The position numbers and the translations under genes are program-made. Source: Planctomycetota bacterium (GTDB lineage Bacteria; Planctomycetota; Phycisphaerae; Phycisphaerales; UBA1924). Taken from it: 64,000 nucleotides of DNA. Below are positions 1-8,683 of this stretch, piece by piece. Each line of letters opens with the position of its first letter. The stretch's first letter is position 1. Under the pieces are notes generated by a model. That model was not told the origin of the DNA, made no database searches, and worked only from the letters and a program-made list of their open reading frames with translations. The stretch spans positions 172,555 through 236,554 of the forward strand of contig JAGWZK010000003.1 of NCBI GenBank assembly GCA_018968885.1, in the 5' to 3' direction.

Positions 1-727
1 TCCGCCGTGGCTGGGTGGAAATCTCCTCCCCCGCCGCGATCGTTCCCGGCTCTGCCACCACCACATTCAATGTCTCGATGCTGCTCTGTGCCCCTGCCGG
101 TGCATCCGCCGCCGGGGGCTTCACATACTCAATCCGGTACTGCCGCTCGGCTTCAATCGTCAGGTTCTGATCCAGTTTCACCGTGCCGCGCTTGGAGCCC
201 CCTGCCATCGTCCCCTCTGCCACACTCGTCTCATTCAGCACCCGATCTTCAATCAGCGCGGGCATATTGCGGGGAATCGCGCCAAAGGGAATTGTCGCCG
301 CAGGCGATCCGCCACTCTCGGCCACCGTCTTCCCCGGCAACTGACCCACGTTCTGCAAAAGCAGCGAGACGCCAATCGCCGTGATCAGCACATTCAACCG
401 CGGCGCGCCTCGCAAGGGCCGATACGCAAATCGTTCGATGCAATATCCAAACGTGGCGCACATCGCGATCGCAAGCAGAAACACGCACATCGCCACCCAC
501 CACGGCGCATGCTCCGGTTCGATCCCCATCTTGTTGGTGATCACCACCGCCGCCGTCAGCGACGTCCACGTCCCCAAGACAAATATATCCGAGTGAGCAA
601 AGTTGATGAACTTCAGCACGCCATACACAAGCGTGTACCCCAGCGCCACCAGCGCGTAGAGACTCCCCACGGCGATCGCGGCAATCAGAGTTTGGACAAA
701 ATCAGCCACGCGAATTCTTATTCCCAT
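1..727 (-). CDS. livH: Branched-chain amino acid ABC transporter permease LivH (partial, C-terminus off the window)
   Basis: Inner-membrane permease subunit of a branched-chain amino acid/amide importer. Translation from ATG at 727 gives a typical LivH N-terminus, with membrane segments at about residues 10-35, 45-65 and 78-95 and the conserved stretches LYALVALGYTLVYG and ERFAYRPLRG. The gene lies downstream of livK on the same strand, as expected for a liv operon. After about residue 130 (LLLQNVGQLPG) the protein does not go quickly into the next helix. It continues for at least 110 hydrophilic residues to the window edge, which is odd for LivH. The remaining helices and the other transporter subunits should lie left of the window. 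The family call is firm; the insert is discussed in the findings. Confidence 0.85.
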   Translation of the reverse strand, partial: MGIRIRVADFVQTLIAAIAVGSLYALVALGYTLVYGVLKFINFAHSDIFVLGTWTSLTAAVVITNKMGIEPEHAPWWVAMCVFLLAIAMCATFGYCIERFAYRPLRGAPRLNVLITAIGVSLLLQNVGQLPGKTVAESGGSPAATIPFGAIPRNMPALIEDRVLNETSVAEGTMAGGSKRGTVKLDQNLTIEAERQYRIEYVKPPAADAPAGAQSSIETLNVVVAEPGTIAAGEEISTQPRR

Positions 728-827
728 CGCCCCCGCCGGTAACCACACACCTGCCACCCGCCCGGGGGGTCCAGTTTAGCAGAGAATCTCATCATCACGC
801 ACCCGAACTCTGCATCAGACCAAACAA

Positions 828-850
828 AAACCCGGACTTCCGCCCGGGTT
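828..850 (-). terminator. Rho-independent terminator/attenuator after livK
   Basis: Read on the minus strand, AACCCGG (844-850) pairs with CCGGGTT (829-835) around an 8-base loop and runs straight into TTTTTGTTT. It sits between the livK stop and livH, so it probably cuts most transcripts after the binding protein and lets a fraction through to the permease. Confidence 0.75.
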
Positions 851-900
851 CAGGTGATTCAACTTTGGCAATCGTGATCACCAAACCGACGCAGCCGGAA

Positions 901-2055
901 TCACTCCGGTGTCACGGTCGTCACATACTTGGGCTCAGGCGGGTTACCCGTCATCTCCACCACCACCGCGCTCTTGGTCGCATCGCGGTTGGAGTTAATG
1001 GTGATCTTCCCGGTCACACCTGCGAAATCCTTGGTGTCGGCGATCGCATCCCGCAGATCACGCCCACCCGGGGTCTTGGCCTTTTTCATCGCTGCAAACA
1101 GGATGTTCGCGGCGTCATATCCCAGCGCTGCCAATCCGTCCGGAGTCGAGCCGCCAAACTCCTTCTTGTACGACTTGATGAACGTCTGCACCGCGGCATC
1201 GGGCTGATCCGGCGCGTAGTGATTGGTGTAATAGCACCCCTCAATCGCGTCCTTGCCAATCTTGGCCAACTGCTCCGAATCCCATCCGTCGCCACCCAGA
1301 AGCGGCGCAGTAATGCCCAGTTTGCGGGCCTGCAGGGCGATGTTCGCGACGTCCGTGTAATAACCGGGGATGTACACCACATCCGGCTTGCTGCTGCGAA
1401 TGCTCGTCAACTGAGCGGTGAAATCCGTCGCTCCGCCCGTGTACGTCTGCTCTGTTGAGATCGTTCCGCCCATCTTCTTGTAGTTCAGCACGAATTGCTC
1501 TGCCAAGCCCACCGCATACGCCTGGGCCTGATCCACCAGCACCGCCGCGTTCTTGGCCTTCAACTCTTCACGAGCAAATTTCGCGCCCGCAAACCCCTGG
1601 AATGGATCGATAAAGCACACGCGGAAGACCATGTCTCCCACTGCCGTCACCTTGGGGTTCGTCGAAGACGGCGTGATCATCGGCACGCCCGCCTCCTGGC
1701 ACACCGGGCCACCCGCCAGCGACAGCTTGCTCGCCACTTCGCCCAGGACAGCCGCGACCTTGTCGCTCTTGCACAGGCGCTCCACCGCGAGTTTGGCCTC
1801 GCCAGCATCGCCTCGCGTGTCGTATTCCTTCAGTTCGATCATCTGGCCATTCAAGCCACCCTTGGCATTGAACTCCTTGATCGCGAGCTTGATGCCGTTC
1901 GAGGTCGATTGACCAAAAGTCGCCTCCGAACCTGTCAGCGATCCATAGTGTCCGATCTTGATCGGGTCGGCCGAAGCGACCGCCGCCAATGCCGAGCCAC
2001 TCATCGCCAACACTGCCCCGATCGTCGCCAACGCGCGTTTTGCAACTGTGAACAT
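901..2055 (-). CDS. livK: Branched-chain amino acid ABC transporter substrate-binding protein
   Basis: Periplasmic binding protein of the Leu/Ile/Val (or related amide) importer, 384 aa. Residues 1-29 form a signal peptide with a plausible cut after ALAAVASA. The mature part begins DPIKIGHYGSLTGSEA, the usual start of type I periplasmic binding proteins (Peripla_BP_6). Conserved blocks include NGIKLAIKEFNAKGG, the VAAVLGEVASK region and PDVVYIPGYYTD. It has no lipobox, so it should be soluble in the periplasm. It is first in the operon, with livH downstream beyond a hairpin terminator. The ligand cannot be told from sequence; this family also binds urea, amides and aromatic compounds. Confidence 0.92.
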   Translation of the reverse strand: MFTVAKRALATIGAVLAMSGSALAAVASADPIKIGHYGSLTGSEATFGQSTSNGIKLAIKEFNAKGGLNGQMIELKEYDTRGDAGEAKLAVERLCKSDKVAAVLGEVASKLSLAGGPVCQEAGVPMITPSSTNPKVTAVGDMVFRVCFIDPFQGFAGAKFAREELKAKNAAVLVDQAQAYAVGLAEQFVLNYKKMGGTISTEQTYTGGATDFTAQLTSIRSSKPDVVYIPGYYTDVANIALQARKLGITAPLLGGDGWDSEQLAKIGKDAIEGCYYTNHYAPDQPDAAVQTFIKSYKKEFGGSTPDGLAALGYDAANILFAAMKKAKTPGGRDLRDAIADTKDFAGVTGKITINSNRDATKSAVVVEMTGNPPEPKYVTTVTPE

Positions 2056-2374
2056 GTGTCCTCATCCCTGCTGGAATTGTGATCTGACCGGGAAATCCGG
2101 CCCTCTCATGACGCAGCGAAAGGTATCAGGTTCCCCATTCTGCCGCGCGTCGCAACCTCATGACACTCTGGTTTGGACCTTGACAGGAAGGCGCAAGGTT
2201 CGAGAAAGAAAAGAGTTAGAGTGGATTCCCGGATTTGGGTCGATTCGGCGCCATTCTGCATGAATTCCCTTGACGACCTCACCATCACCGGTCAAAGTAT
2301 GAGGTCATTCGAGAGCCAACTCGCCAAAGTCCGAGAAATTTCGGACCCGGCGATCATTGTTTTTGGAGCAGGTT
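2056..2374. other. Divergent intergenic region between livK and the GH15 gene
   Basis: About 320 bases without a convincing gene. It must hold the promoters of livK (minus) and of the secreted GH15 enzyme (plus), but I could not pick an unambiguous -35/-10 pair. A near-perfect dyad lies at 2329-2346. Confidence 0.5.
2329..2346. promoter_or_regulatory. Near-perfect 18-bp dyad upstream of the GH15 gene
   Basis: GTCCGA (2329-2334) and TCGGAC (2341-2346) are exact inverted arms around GAAATT. The dyad lies 28 bases before the ATG at 2375. It could be a repressor operator or a leader hairpin. There is no direct evidence for either. Confidence 0.3.
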
Positions 2375-5300
2375 ATGACTCGAGCTATCTATACCCGTCT
2401 GTATACCTTCATCGCGGCACTCGCCCTTTCGTCCCTCGCCGCCGCCATCCCCTCACAGGTCGAGCACACACCCGGCCAACAGGCCTTCGGCGAACCCTCC
2501 GACGTCACCATGCGCGAGCCCGAGACCCCCCGCGAGACCGAACCAGTCCGCATTTACACCAGGGTCTCCTTCCAGTTCACCTACGACCGCGTCTGCATCT
2601 ATTACACCACCGATGGTTCCGAGCCATCCGGCTCCTTCGGCACTCCCAGCGGCAGCACCCAGGTCCTCACCAACACCGGCGGCCAAGTCACCTTTGTTCG
2701 CAACGAATCCAGTGGCGGCACGCGCGATTGGTGGGTCTCCACTCTCCCCGGTTCGGCCCGCGCCTATGGCCAGAACATCAAGTACAAAATCTCCGCCTGG
2801 CAGAATTTCAACGGCCCCGAAGTCTTCACCAATGGTGCCAACACCGCCGCGGCTGCCAACACATATGTATATGTGAACAAGATCGTGTGGCCCGGTGCTG
2901 GTGCCGGACAGGGCAACCCCGCCGCGGGATACCCACCCGTCTCCTTCTGGAAAGAAGAAGCCATCTTCGGCAACACGTACACCGCCGGCCAGATCGACCA
3001 GAACGGCACGGTCTACGACTTCCACTTCCCAACTCCCGGCGGTGTGCAGGGCGTGGGCACACGCAATGAGGGATACGTCGATGGCGTCGACACCTTTCCC
3101 CCCGGCCTGCCCCTGGGCTGGCGTGGTCAGATGCACATCAATCAGGCCATGCTCGGCATCCGCACTCCCGGCGATGGCATCACTCACTGGCTCAGCAATC
3201 CCAACGGCGTCAGCTATAACAACATCCAGCAGAACTACGTCTCCACCAGCAACACCATCATCACCAGTCAGCGATTGAACGCTGGTGGCAACAACATCTC
3301 CGTTCAACAGGCCGACTTCTCCCCTATGGGGATCACTTTCCCCAATGACAATGGCGGAAGTGCTCAACGTCACATCTACATCAAGCGCCTCACCCTCACC
3401 AACAACACCGGTTCGGCTCAGGAAGTTTCCCTTTACTGGTACGTCGATCACGCCCTCAATGGTGGCGATGGCTATGACGCTGCGTTTGTCGATGCACCTC
3501 GCAGCGCCATGGTCGCCTACGACAACACCTTCCGCGTGGTCACCGGCACAGGCACCGGCTTCACTGCTCCCAACGAATACAACCCCACCACCTCGCCCGG
3601 CTACACCAAGGACATTTCTCTCTATCTCGCCAGCGCCATGAAGTTGCTCGCTCCCAATGGCAGCGTGCAGAGCACCGCGACCGACTTCTGGCGCGACACG
3701 AGTGCCGATGGCGACAAGGGTTGGATGGGCATGCGTGTGAATCTGCCACCGGGCGTTCCCGTCAAGGTCGACATCTTGATGGTCGGTGTCGATGATCGCT
3801 TCGCCGGTGCCAGCGGCACATACGGCTTCAAAGCCGCCAATGTCGTCGATTGGTTCTACAACACCGACATGGGCTCGGTCCAAGCCGCGACTGATCTCTA
3901 TTGGACCAACTGGCTTGCCAGTGGCGTCACTGTCTCCACACCTGATCCCGCCTACGACGCCTTCATGCGTCGCTCACTCCTCGCGACCGCGTTGCACGTC
4001 GATGCCGTGAACGGCGGCGTGATCGCAGGGTTCCACAACGGCGCGTATCCCTACGTCTGGCCCCGCGATGCCGTGTATGCCGCGGTGACGCTGGCCCGCA
4101 CCGGCCACCTCAACGAAGCCGCGAATGTGTACCAGTGGATGAAGACCACAACCTATCGCGACTTTGAGCCCTGGGGCCGCAAGGGCTTCTGGAAGCAGAA
4201 GTACTCCACCGACGGCTATGTCATCTGGGGTGCGCCGCAGATCGATGAGACCGCCGTCTTCCCCTGGGGCCTCTGGTATCAGTACAAACTCACCGGCGAC
4301 TCCTTCTTCCTCTCGCAATTTGTGGAGCAGGTCCGCGACTCGGTTGAGAGCATGACCCGAGATTCCTCGGACTCTCGCCTGCGTTACGAAGAGGCCTTCA
4401 ACCTTGTCTACTCCAACAACGTGTGGGAAGATAGTTACGACACCTTTGTCTACTCCAATGCCAACGTGGTTCGCGGCTTGTGGGATGCCGGCAGCATCTT
4501 CAACGCCCTCGGCCTCTTCAGTGAGGGCGCCAGCGCCACCGGCAAGGGCAACATGATCAAGTCTGGCCTGGATGCGCGGCTGGATTGGAACGGTGAGAAC
4601 ACCGACATCAGCCAGCTCGGCATCGTCTACCCCTTCAATGTCTACTCGGCCACTGACTCGCGCTCGACTCGCGTGATTGATCGCATCAACGGCGTCGCCG
4701 CCGACACCTTTGGCAACATTCATCCCCTGGTCAACAACTCCGGCGAGCACGCCGGCACCATCAATCGCTACTGGGGCGATGGATATTGGAATGGCGGCCC
4801 TTGGTTCCTCTCCACGGCGTGGTACGGCCTTTATTACGCCGAGCGTCAGCACCTGACTCCCAACACCGGCGACATCGACAATCACAAACTGCGTCTGGAC
4901 ATCCTCAAGTCCAAGCTTGGCCCGACCGGCCTCGGCGCTGAACAGATCGCTTTCTCGAACTCTTACCTCTATCCCGGTCAATCCGATTTCACACTGCAGA
5001 CCGCCTGGCCCAACGCATGGGAAAGCATGAGCACCTTTGCCGATGGCATCATGAAGTTTGTCGAATTTGCCCCCAACGCCCCTAACAACTCCATGTCTTT
5101 CCGTCCCAACCTTCCCTCCTCCTGGGCCGACATGACCTTCAATGGCATCAAGATGCGTGTGGCCCCCGCCAATGTCGAGCATCGTGTGAATCTCACCGTC
5201 CGCCGCCTGTCGGACGGCGCTGAACATCAGTTCACCAACGTCACCGGCAACACGCTGGGCCTGACCACCACCCTGCGCGTTCCTGCCGGCAGCAGCATCG

Positions 5301-5593
5301 GGCGTGTCACCATCAATGGCTGCCCCGCAACCTACACGTACAACAGCACCCTCGGCACCGTTCTGGTCGCGAACTTCCCAGCGGCTACAGGCCCGAACGC
5401 GACCACGCTGGTCAAGGCCTTCATCGGCTGCCCGGCGGACTTCAACTCCGATGGCACTGTGGACTTCTTTGACTACCTCGACTTTGTCGCCGCATTCAGC
5501 AGCAACGATTGTTCCGCAGACTTCAACGTCGATGGCACCATCGACTTCTTTGATTACCTCGACTTTGTCGCCGCCTTCAGCTCGCCGTGCTGA
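2375..5593 (+). CDS. Secreted GH15 glucoamylase-like glycoside hydrolase with C-terminal dockerin-like repeats
   Basis: Large secreted enzyme (1072 aa) probably releasing glucose from starch- or dextrin-like alpha-glucans. The ATG at 2375 is preferred because GGAG lies 6 bases upstream and it opens a clean signal peptide (residues 1 to about 24, ending SSLAAA). A beta-sandwich or Fn3-like region follows (about 50-160), then a GH15 N-domain-like region (about 200-480). The (alpha/alpha)6 catalytic domain comes next, with YVWPRDA near residue 560, the likely general acid Glu in QIDETAVF (about 625) and the likely general base in GAEQ (about 856). Residues about 1018-1072 are two EF-hand-like repeats with the core FFDYLDFVAAF, ending SSPC, as in the proteins at 44983 and 59370. 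Fold assignment is confident; substrate is inferred. Confidence 0.85.
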   Translation: MTRAIYTRLYTFIAALALSSLAAAIPSQVEHTPGQQAFGEPSDVTMREPETPRETEPVRIYTRVSFQFTYDRVCIYYTTDGSEPSGSFGTPSGSTQVLTNTGGQVTFVRNESSGGTRDWWVSTLPGSARAYGQNIKYKISAWQNFNGPEVFTNGANTAAAANTYVYVNKIVWPGAGAGQGNPAAGYPPVSFWKEEAIFGNTYTAGQIDQNGTVYDFHFPTPGGVQGVGTRNEGYVDGVDTFPPGLPLGWRGQMHINQAMLGIRTPGDGITHWLSNPNGVSYNNIQQNYVSTSNTIITSQRLNAGGNNISVQQADFSPMGITFPNDNGGSAQRHIYIKRLTLTNNTGSAQEVSLYWYVDHALNGGDGYDAAFVDAPRSAMVAYDNTFRVVTGTGTGFTAPNEYNPTTSPGYTKDISLYLASAMKLLAPNGSVQSTATDFWRDTSADGDKGWMGMRVNLPPGVPVKVDILMVGVDDRFAGASGTYGFKAANVVDWFYNTDMGSVQAATDLYWTNWLASGVTVSTPDPAYDAFMRRSLLATALHVDAVNGGVIAGFHNGAYPYVWPRDAVYAAVTLARTGHLNEAANVYQWMKTTTYRDFEPWGRKGFWKQKYSTDGYVIWGAPQIDETAVFPWGLWYQYKLTGDSFFLSQFVEQVRDSVESMTRDSSDSRLRYEEAFNLVYSNNVWEDSYDTFVYSNANVVRGLWDAGSIFNALGLFSEGASATGKGNMIKSGLDARLDWNGENTDISQLGIVYPFNVYSATDSRSTRVIDRINGVAADTFGNIHPLVNNSGEHAGTINRYWGDGYWNGGPWFLSTAWYGLYYAERQHLTPNTGDIDNHKLRLDILKSKLGPTGLGAEQIAFSNSYLYPGQSDFTLQTAWPNAWESMSTFADGIMKFVEFAPNAPNNSMSFRPNLPSSWADMTFNGIKMRVAPANVEHRVNLTVRRLSDGAEHQFTNVTGNTLGLTTTLRVPAGSSIGRVTINGCPATYTYNSTLGTVLVANFPAATGPNATTLVKAFIGCPADFNSDGTVDFFDYLDFVAAFSSNDCSADFNVDGTIDFFDYLDFVAAFSSPC

Positions 5594-5605
5594 TTTACGA
5601 TTTGA

Positions 5606-6448
5606 ATTTCATTCAAAGGGATAAAGAAGCTCAACCGCCTTGCACTGTTGTCTATCGCCGCTGCCACATCCGTGGCCTGCGCTCAGTTCAGCCCCACCTT
5701 GCAGTACGATGCTGGCAATGGCTCATTGCCTACCGCCCAGTGCCGGGATTTCAACGGCGTCAACTCGCCGGCTCCGCAGGTGGTGAATGGCGAACTGCTG
5801 ACCGGTCCGGTCGCAGTCGCTTCGACTCAGTTCTACGACCACGAATTGCTCTACGACTTTGATCGCGACACCGTGATCTTTGAGTGGGAGTTGCAGGTCG
5901 TCTCCAGCGGTTACAACCCCAATTCCTGCGGCACCGGTCAGCGTGCTGGCTAGTACGCACCGGTCACAGACGTTGATGGACGAATCGTGATGTGTGGTAT
6001 TGGCTCAGGAACTGTCTTTCTCTCAAACAACAGCGCTTCATTTGTCGGCGCGAATGCACCGGCCGCGAGTTTCAACACCACCGGCGCGTATCACCGCTAT
6101 CGCATGACAATCACGCCCGGCAGCGGGGCGCGACTGTTCATTGATGGCAATCAAATTCTCAGCATGCCGTTTGGATCCACGGGAGTCACCGCGTCGCGAC
6201 GCGGCTCTTTCGGAGACACGAGCATCTGCCAGACCAGCCAGACCCGGCTCCGATCGGTTGTGCTCACACTGCCACCCCAATGCGGCTTTGACTTCAACGA
6301 GGATTGCGTCGCGGACTTCTTTGATTATCTGGATTTCGTCGCGGCGTTTGCAGACAACGACATGCGAGCGGATTTCAATCAGGACGGCGTGCTGGACTTC
6401 TTTGACTATCTGGATTTCGTGGCCTTCATCGCCGCCGGATGTGGCTGA
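5606..6448 (+). pseudogene. Broken secreted LamG-like protein with dockerin-like C-terminus (lost start, in-frame TAG)
   Basis: The reading frame from 5606 to 6448 is one continuous protein apart from a TAG at 5951-5953. The signal peptide reads KKLNRLALLSIAAA then TSVACAQ, but its natural first codon (5621) is ATA and there is no ATG or GTG upstream before the TGA at 5603. The body (FSPTLQYDAG to LRSVVLTLPPQ) looks like a concanavalin/LamG-type beta-sandwich, with the stretch GARLFIDGNQIL. The tail carries two FFDYLDFVA repeats and ends AAGCG, matching the neighbour gene. The first repeat retains D-F-N-E-D. Two independent lesions suggest a recently inactivated gene. Sequencing error or rare ATA/ATT initiation plus readthrough remain possible. 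Confidence 0.7.
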
Positions 6449-6473
6449 TCAATCCCGGCGCATACTGTGAGTC

Positions 6474-6935
6474 ATGGCACACTCAACGCTGAACCCCATC
6501 AATGCCAGCCGGGTGCAGCGGCTGGTTCCTTTTGTCCATGTTGCCACGGTGCAGACGTCAATTGAGTTCTACTCGTTGCTTGGCTTTATGCTCCAGCATG
6601 TGATGAGCGATTCATCTGGCAGACCTTTCTGGGCGATGTTGCAGAGTGGCGATGACGCGAGCAAGGCCGAGATCATGTTCGCGGTTGCCAGCGGGCCGGT
6701 GAACGCCAGTCAGCAGGCCGTGCTGTTCTACATGTACTCAAGTGATGTAGCAACGCTTCGCCAGCACCTGCTGGCAAGCGGCGTGCGCGACGGCGGTATG
6801 TATGCTGGCTGCGCCACGCCGAATGACGGGCCGGGGATGGTGTATGAGATCGCCCATCCGGCACATATGCCTGCGGGCGAACTGCGTGTGATTGACCCGG
6901 ATGGGTACGTGATTCTGGTCGGGCAGTTGCAGTAA
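6474..6935 (+). CDS. VOC-superfamily (glyoxalase/bleomycin-resistance-like) protein
   Basis: A 153-residue cytosolic protein of the vicinal oxygen chelate fold. The N-terminal half has the typical LVPFVHVATVQTSIEFYSLLGF (shown in part) beta-alpha module. The C-terminal half ends GELRVIDPDGYVILVGQ, matching the DPDGY closing strand of Glyoxalase/Bleomycin-resistance domains. Members bind a metal and act as dioxygenases, epimerases, lyases or drug-binding proteins, and the substrate cannot be inferred here. It stands alone on the plus strand between the broken gene and a convergent minus-strand gene. Confidence 0.8.
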   Translation: MAHSTLNPINASRVQRLVPFVHVATVQTSIEFYSLLGFMLQHVMSDSSGRPFWAMLQSGDDASKAEIMFAVASGPVNASQQAVLFYMYSSDVATLRQHLLASGVRDGGMYAGCATPNDGPGMVYEIAHPAHMPAGELRVIDPDGYVILVGQLQ

Positions 6936-6943
6936 GTGATCTT

Positions 6944-7465
6944 CTACTGCACGCTCAGCACACGGGCATCTTTCACGATGACGCGATAGACGGGTGTGGG
7001 CAGTGTTTCGTTCATGATCGCATCGGCATTGTCGATGCGCCCCTGCACCCAGACGCGCGACCCCACGCTGACGCGCGGGTCTTTCTGCGCCAGAACGACA
7101 ATCACCCCGTAGTTGCCACCGAGCACACCGGATGATGACTTCTGCCAGCGGAGGGCGACACCTTCGTTCTCATCAGTGATCTGCTCGACGACGCCTTCCC
7201 ATCCTGGCTCAGCGATCCAGTAGTTGGCAAAGCCGCTGACTCCGGGTGCGGATTCACCGGGCTTGTGCACGTTGCGCACACCGGTCATCATGACGGCCTG
7301 TTCATCCTGATCGCGGTGCAGCATGGCGGCACCGGCCGGGGGTCCGGCAGCGACCGCCGCGGCTTGCTGGGCGGACTTCTGCTGAGTCTTTTTGAAATGG
7401 GATACGCCGATCGCGGCGCCGATGCCGATGATCACAACGAGCACGACCACCACTTGAGGTTTCAT
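6944..7465 (-). CDS. Hypothetical protein with N-terminal membrane anchor
   Basis: A 173-residue protein of unknown function. The ATG at 7465 is chosen because GGGAGGGT lies just upstream; in-frame codons further upstream encode unlikely Arg-rich sequence. Residues 1-20 (MKPQVVVVLVVIIGIGAAIG) are one uncleaved membrane segment. An Ala/Gln-rich linker follows, then an extracytoplasmic domain from about residue 60 containing the stretches WEGVVEQITDENEGVALRW and GSRVWVQGRIDNADAI. That alternation suggests a small beta-barrel of OB type, but I cannot assign a family. It lies downstream of lexA on the same strand, about 150 bases from it. Confidence 0.6.
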   Translation of the reverse strand: MKPQVVVVLVVIIGIGAAIGVSHFKKTQQKSAQQAAAVAAGPPAGAAMLHRDQDEQAVMMTGVRNVHKPGESAPGVSGFANYWIAEPGWEGVVEQITDENEGVALRWQKSSSGVLGGNYGVIVVLAQKDPRVSVGSRVWVQGRIDNADAIMNETLPTPVYRVIVKDARVLSVQ

Positions 7466-7614
7466 GCGACCCTCCCACAAGTCACAACAGACCAAGATCA
7501 AGATCCCGACATCAAGTCGTACAGCACAAGGTGTCTGCGTGATGCGCGTCAGTGCGCGGAACCGCGCCGGAGTGATGACTCTCCGAGCGCGGCGCAGGAT
7601 CACTTGGGATCTGA

Positions 7615-8253
7615 TCAGCGCCCGTAGCGCCGAATCACACCCTTGACGATTCCCTGCACCTGGCAGTACTTCACGCGGATGGGCTCGTAGTTGCTGTTGG
7701 CGGGCTGGAGACGGATGTGGTCGTCTTCTTTATAGAACGTCTTGAGAGTGGTGGCGCCATCCGGGAGAAGCGCGACGACGCGGTCACCATTCTGGGCCAC
7801 CTCGGTGCGCTCGATAAGGACGAAGTCCCCATCGAGAATGCCTTCATCGCGCATGCTGTCCCCTTCGACCTTGAGGGCAAAGGTGCTGTCACCCCGGCCC
7901 ATCTTGGGGGCAAAGATGCTGGTCAGGTCGATTTCGTCGGCGTCCTCGACGCGCTCGATGGGCATCCCAGCAGCTATTTTGCCAACCAGAGGGAAGCGCA
8001 AGGGTCGCGATTCGTCGGGGACGGCGATGCCATCAGCGATCGACAAAGAGCGTGCCTTGTTCGCCTCGCGGATCAACGCGCCCTTCTTGATCAGGGCCTC
8101 GACGTGCTCGAAGATCGTCACTTTCGACACGCCGATCTCGTCCGCGAGCTCCTGCATCGTCGGCGAGTAGCCGCGACGGACGCGGCAATCGCGGATCAGC
8201 TGCAGAATCCGCAGCTGCTTGGGAGTGAGATTCAATTGATTGGCACGGGCCAT
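7615..8253 (-). CDS. lexA: LexA SOS repressor/protease
   Basis: Transcriptional repressor of the SOS regulon, 212 aa, inactivated by RecA-stimulated self-cleavage. The start at 8253 is fixed by GAGGAGGT just upstream and by the usual LexA N-terminus (LTPKQLRILQLIRD). The winged helix-turn-helix spans about residues 8-70 (TMQELADEIGVSKVTIFEHV). The cleavage site Ala95-Gly96 lies in KIAAGMP. The protease part has nucleophile Ser133 (EGDSM) and general base Lys171 (ATTLKTF). All catalytic features are intact. A strong promoter with an overlapping dyad lies about 700 bases upstream (8967-8994), which suggests lexA is the last gene of an autoregulated operon. Confidence 0.95.
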   Translation of the reverse strand: MARANQLNLTPKQLRILQLIRDCRVRRGYSPTMQELADEIGVSKVTIFEHVEALIKKGALIREANKARSLSIADGIAVPDESRPLRFPLVGKIAAGMPIERVEDADEIDLTSIFAPKMGRGDSTFALKVEGDSMRDEGILDGDFVLIERTEVAQNGDRVVALLPDGATTLKTFYKEDDHIRLQPANSNYEPIRVKYCQVQGIVKGVIRRYGR

Positions 8254-8683
8254 AGGCAACCTCCTCAGGGGCGGATTTCCCGCCAGGGGTGAACACTTGC
8301 GATTCCGTCGCTCCATGAACACGAACGCGATCACTCATTGATCGCTCACTGGACTTGGTTCTGCGCACAGCAAACCGACCGGGGACGGCGTCGCGAGCAC
8401 TGTCGGCACTGGTGCCCGAGGCCCAGCCCCGCAGTGCCCGCAAACTGGTGCGAAGCACATTGCCGTGATCGCGGACAATGCGCTCTGCGGCGAGAATCGC
8501 GCCCAACGCGGCTTCCAACGCGAGAGCGGGATCGGCTGGCAATGTCGGCACGGGCGCCGCCGCCTCCATCGGCTCGGGGTGATCGGCGACCAACTGACCC
8601 GGCAACTGAGGATCCGCCAGCAGGTCCGTGAGGTAATCCCCACCTGGACCCAGGCGCACGATGGCAAGTGCTGAGACTGGCAT
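8033..8683 (-). CDS. Hypothetical protein upstream of and overlapping lexA; possible SOS-operon member
   Basis: The reading frame starts at ATG 8683, which overlaps the stop of a smaller upstream frame as TGATG, a pattern typical of translational coupling. The first 140 residues look protein-like (LGPGGDYLTDLLADP, ALEAALGAILAAERI, LRTSLRALRGWASG). From about 8253 onward the frame overlaps lexA in another register for about 220 bases and turns into Arg/Asp-rich low-quality sequence, so the real product may end earlier or the region may contain a frameshift. I recognise no domain. The position between the SOS-like promoter and lexA would fit a damage-inducible accessory such as a division inhibitor, but that is only inference. 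Confidence 0.4.
   Translation of the reverse strand: MPVSALAIVRLGPGGDYLTDLLADPQLPGQLVADHPEPMEAAAPVPTLPADPALALEAALGAILAAERIVRDHGNVLRTSLRALRGWASGTSADSARDAVPGRFAVRRTKSSERSMSDRVRVHGATESQVFTPGGKSAPEEVAYGPCQSIESHSQAAADSAADPRLPRPSRLLADDAGARGRDRRVESDDLRARRGPDQEGRVDPRGEQGTLFVDR

Noticed and set aside
2453..5227. Long antisense open frames on the minus strand opposite the GH15 gene (up to 476 and 417 codons)
   Set aside because: They mirror the codon bias of the plus-strand gene, are made of repeated Val/Gly/Ala/Asp without domains, and lack RBS and signal features.
5606..6448. Alternative genetic code with TAG (and TAA at 48262) read as sense
   Set aside because: Both codons are used as normal stops of many intact genes in the window, for example TAG of the gene at 18601 region neighbours and TAA elsewhere; isolated lesions are simpler.
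8335..8667. Alternative minus-strand frame in the lexA leader
   Set aside because: Trp/Cys/Arg-rich composition typical of a wrong frame; the register starting at 8683 looks more protein-like.
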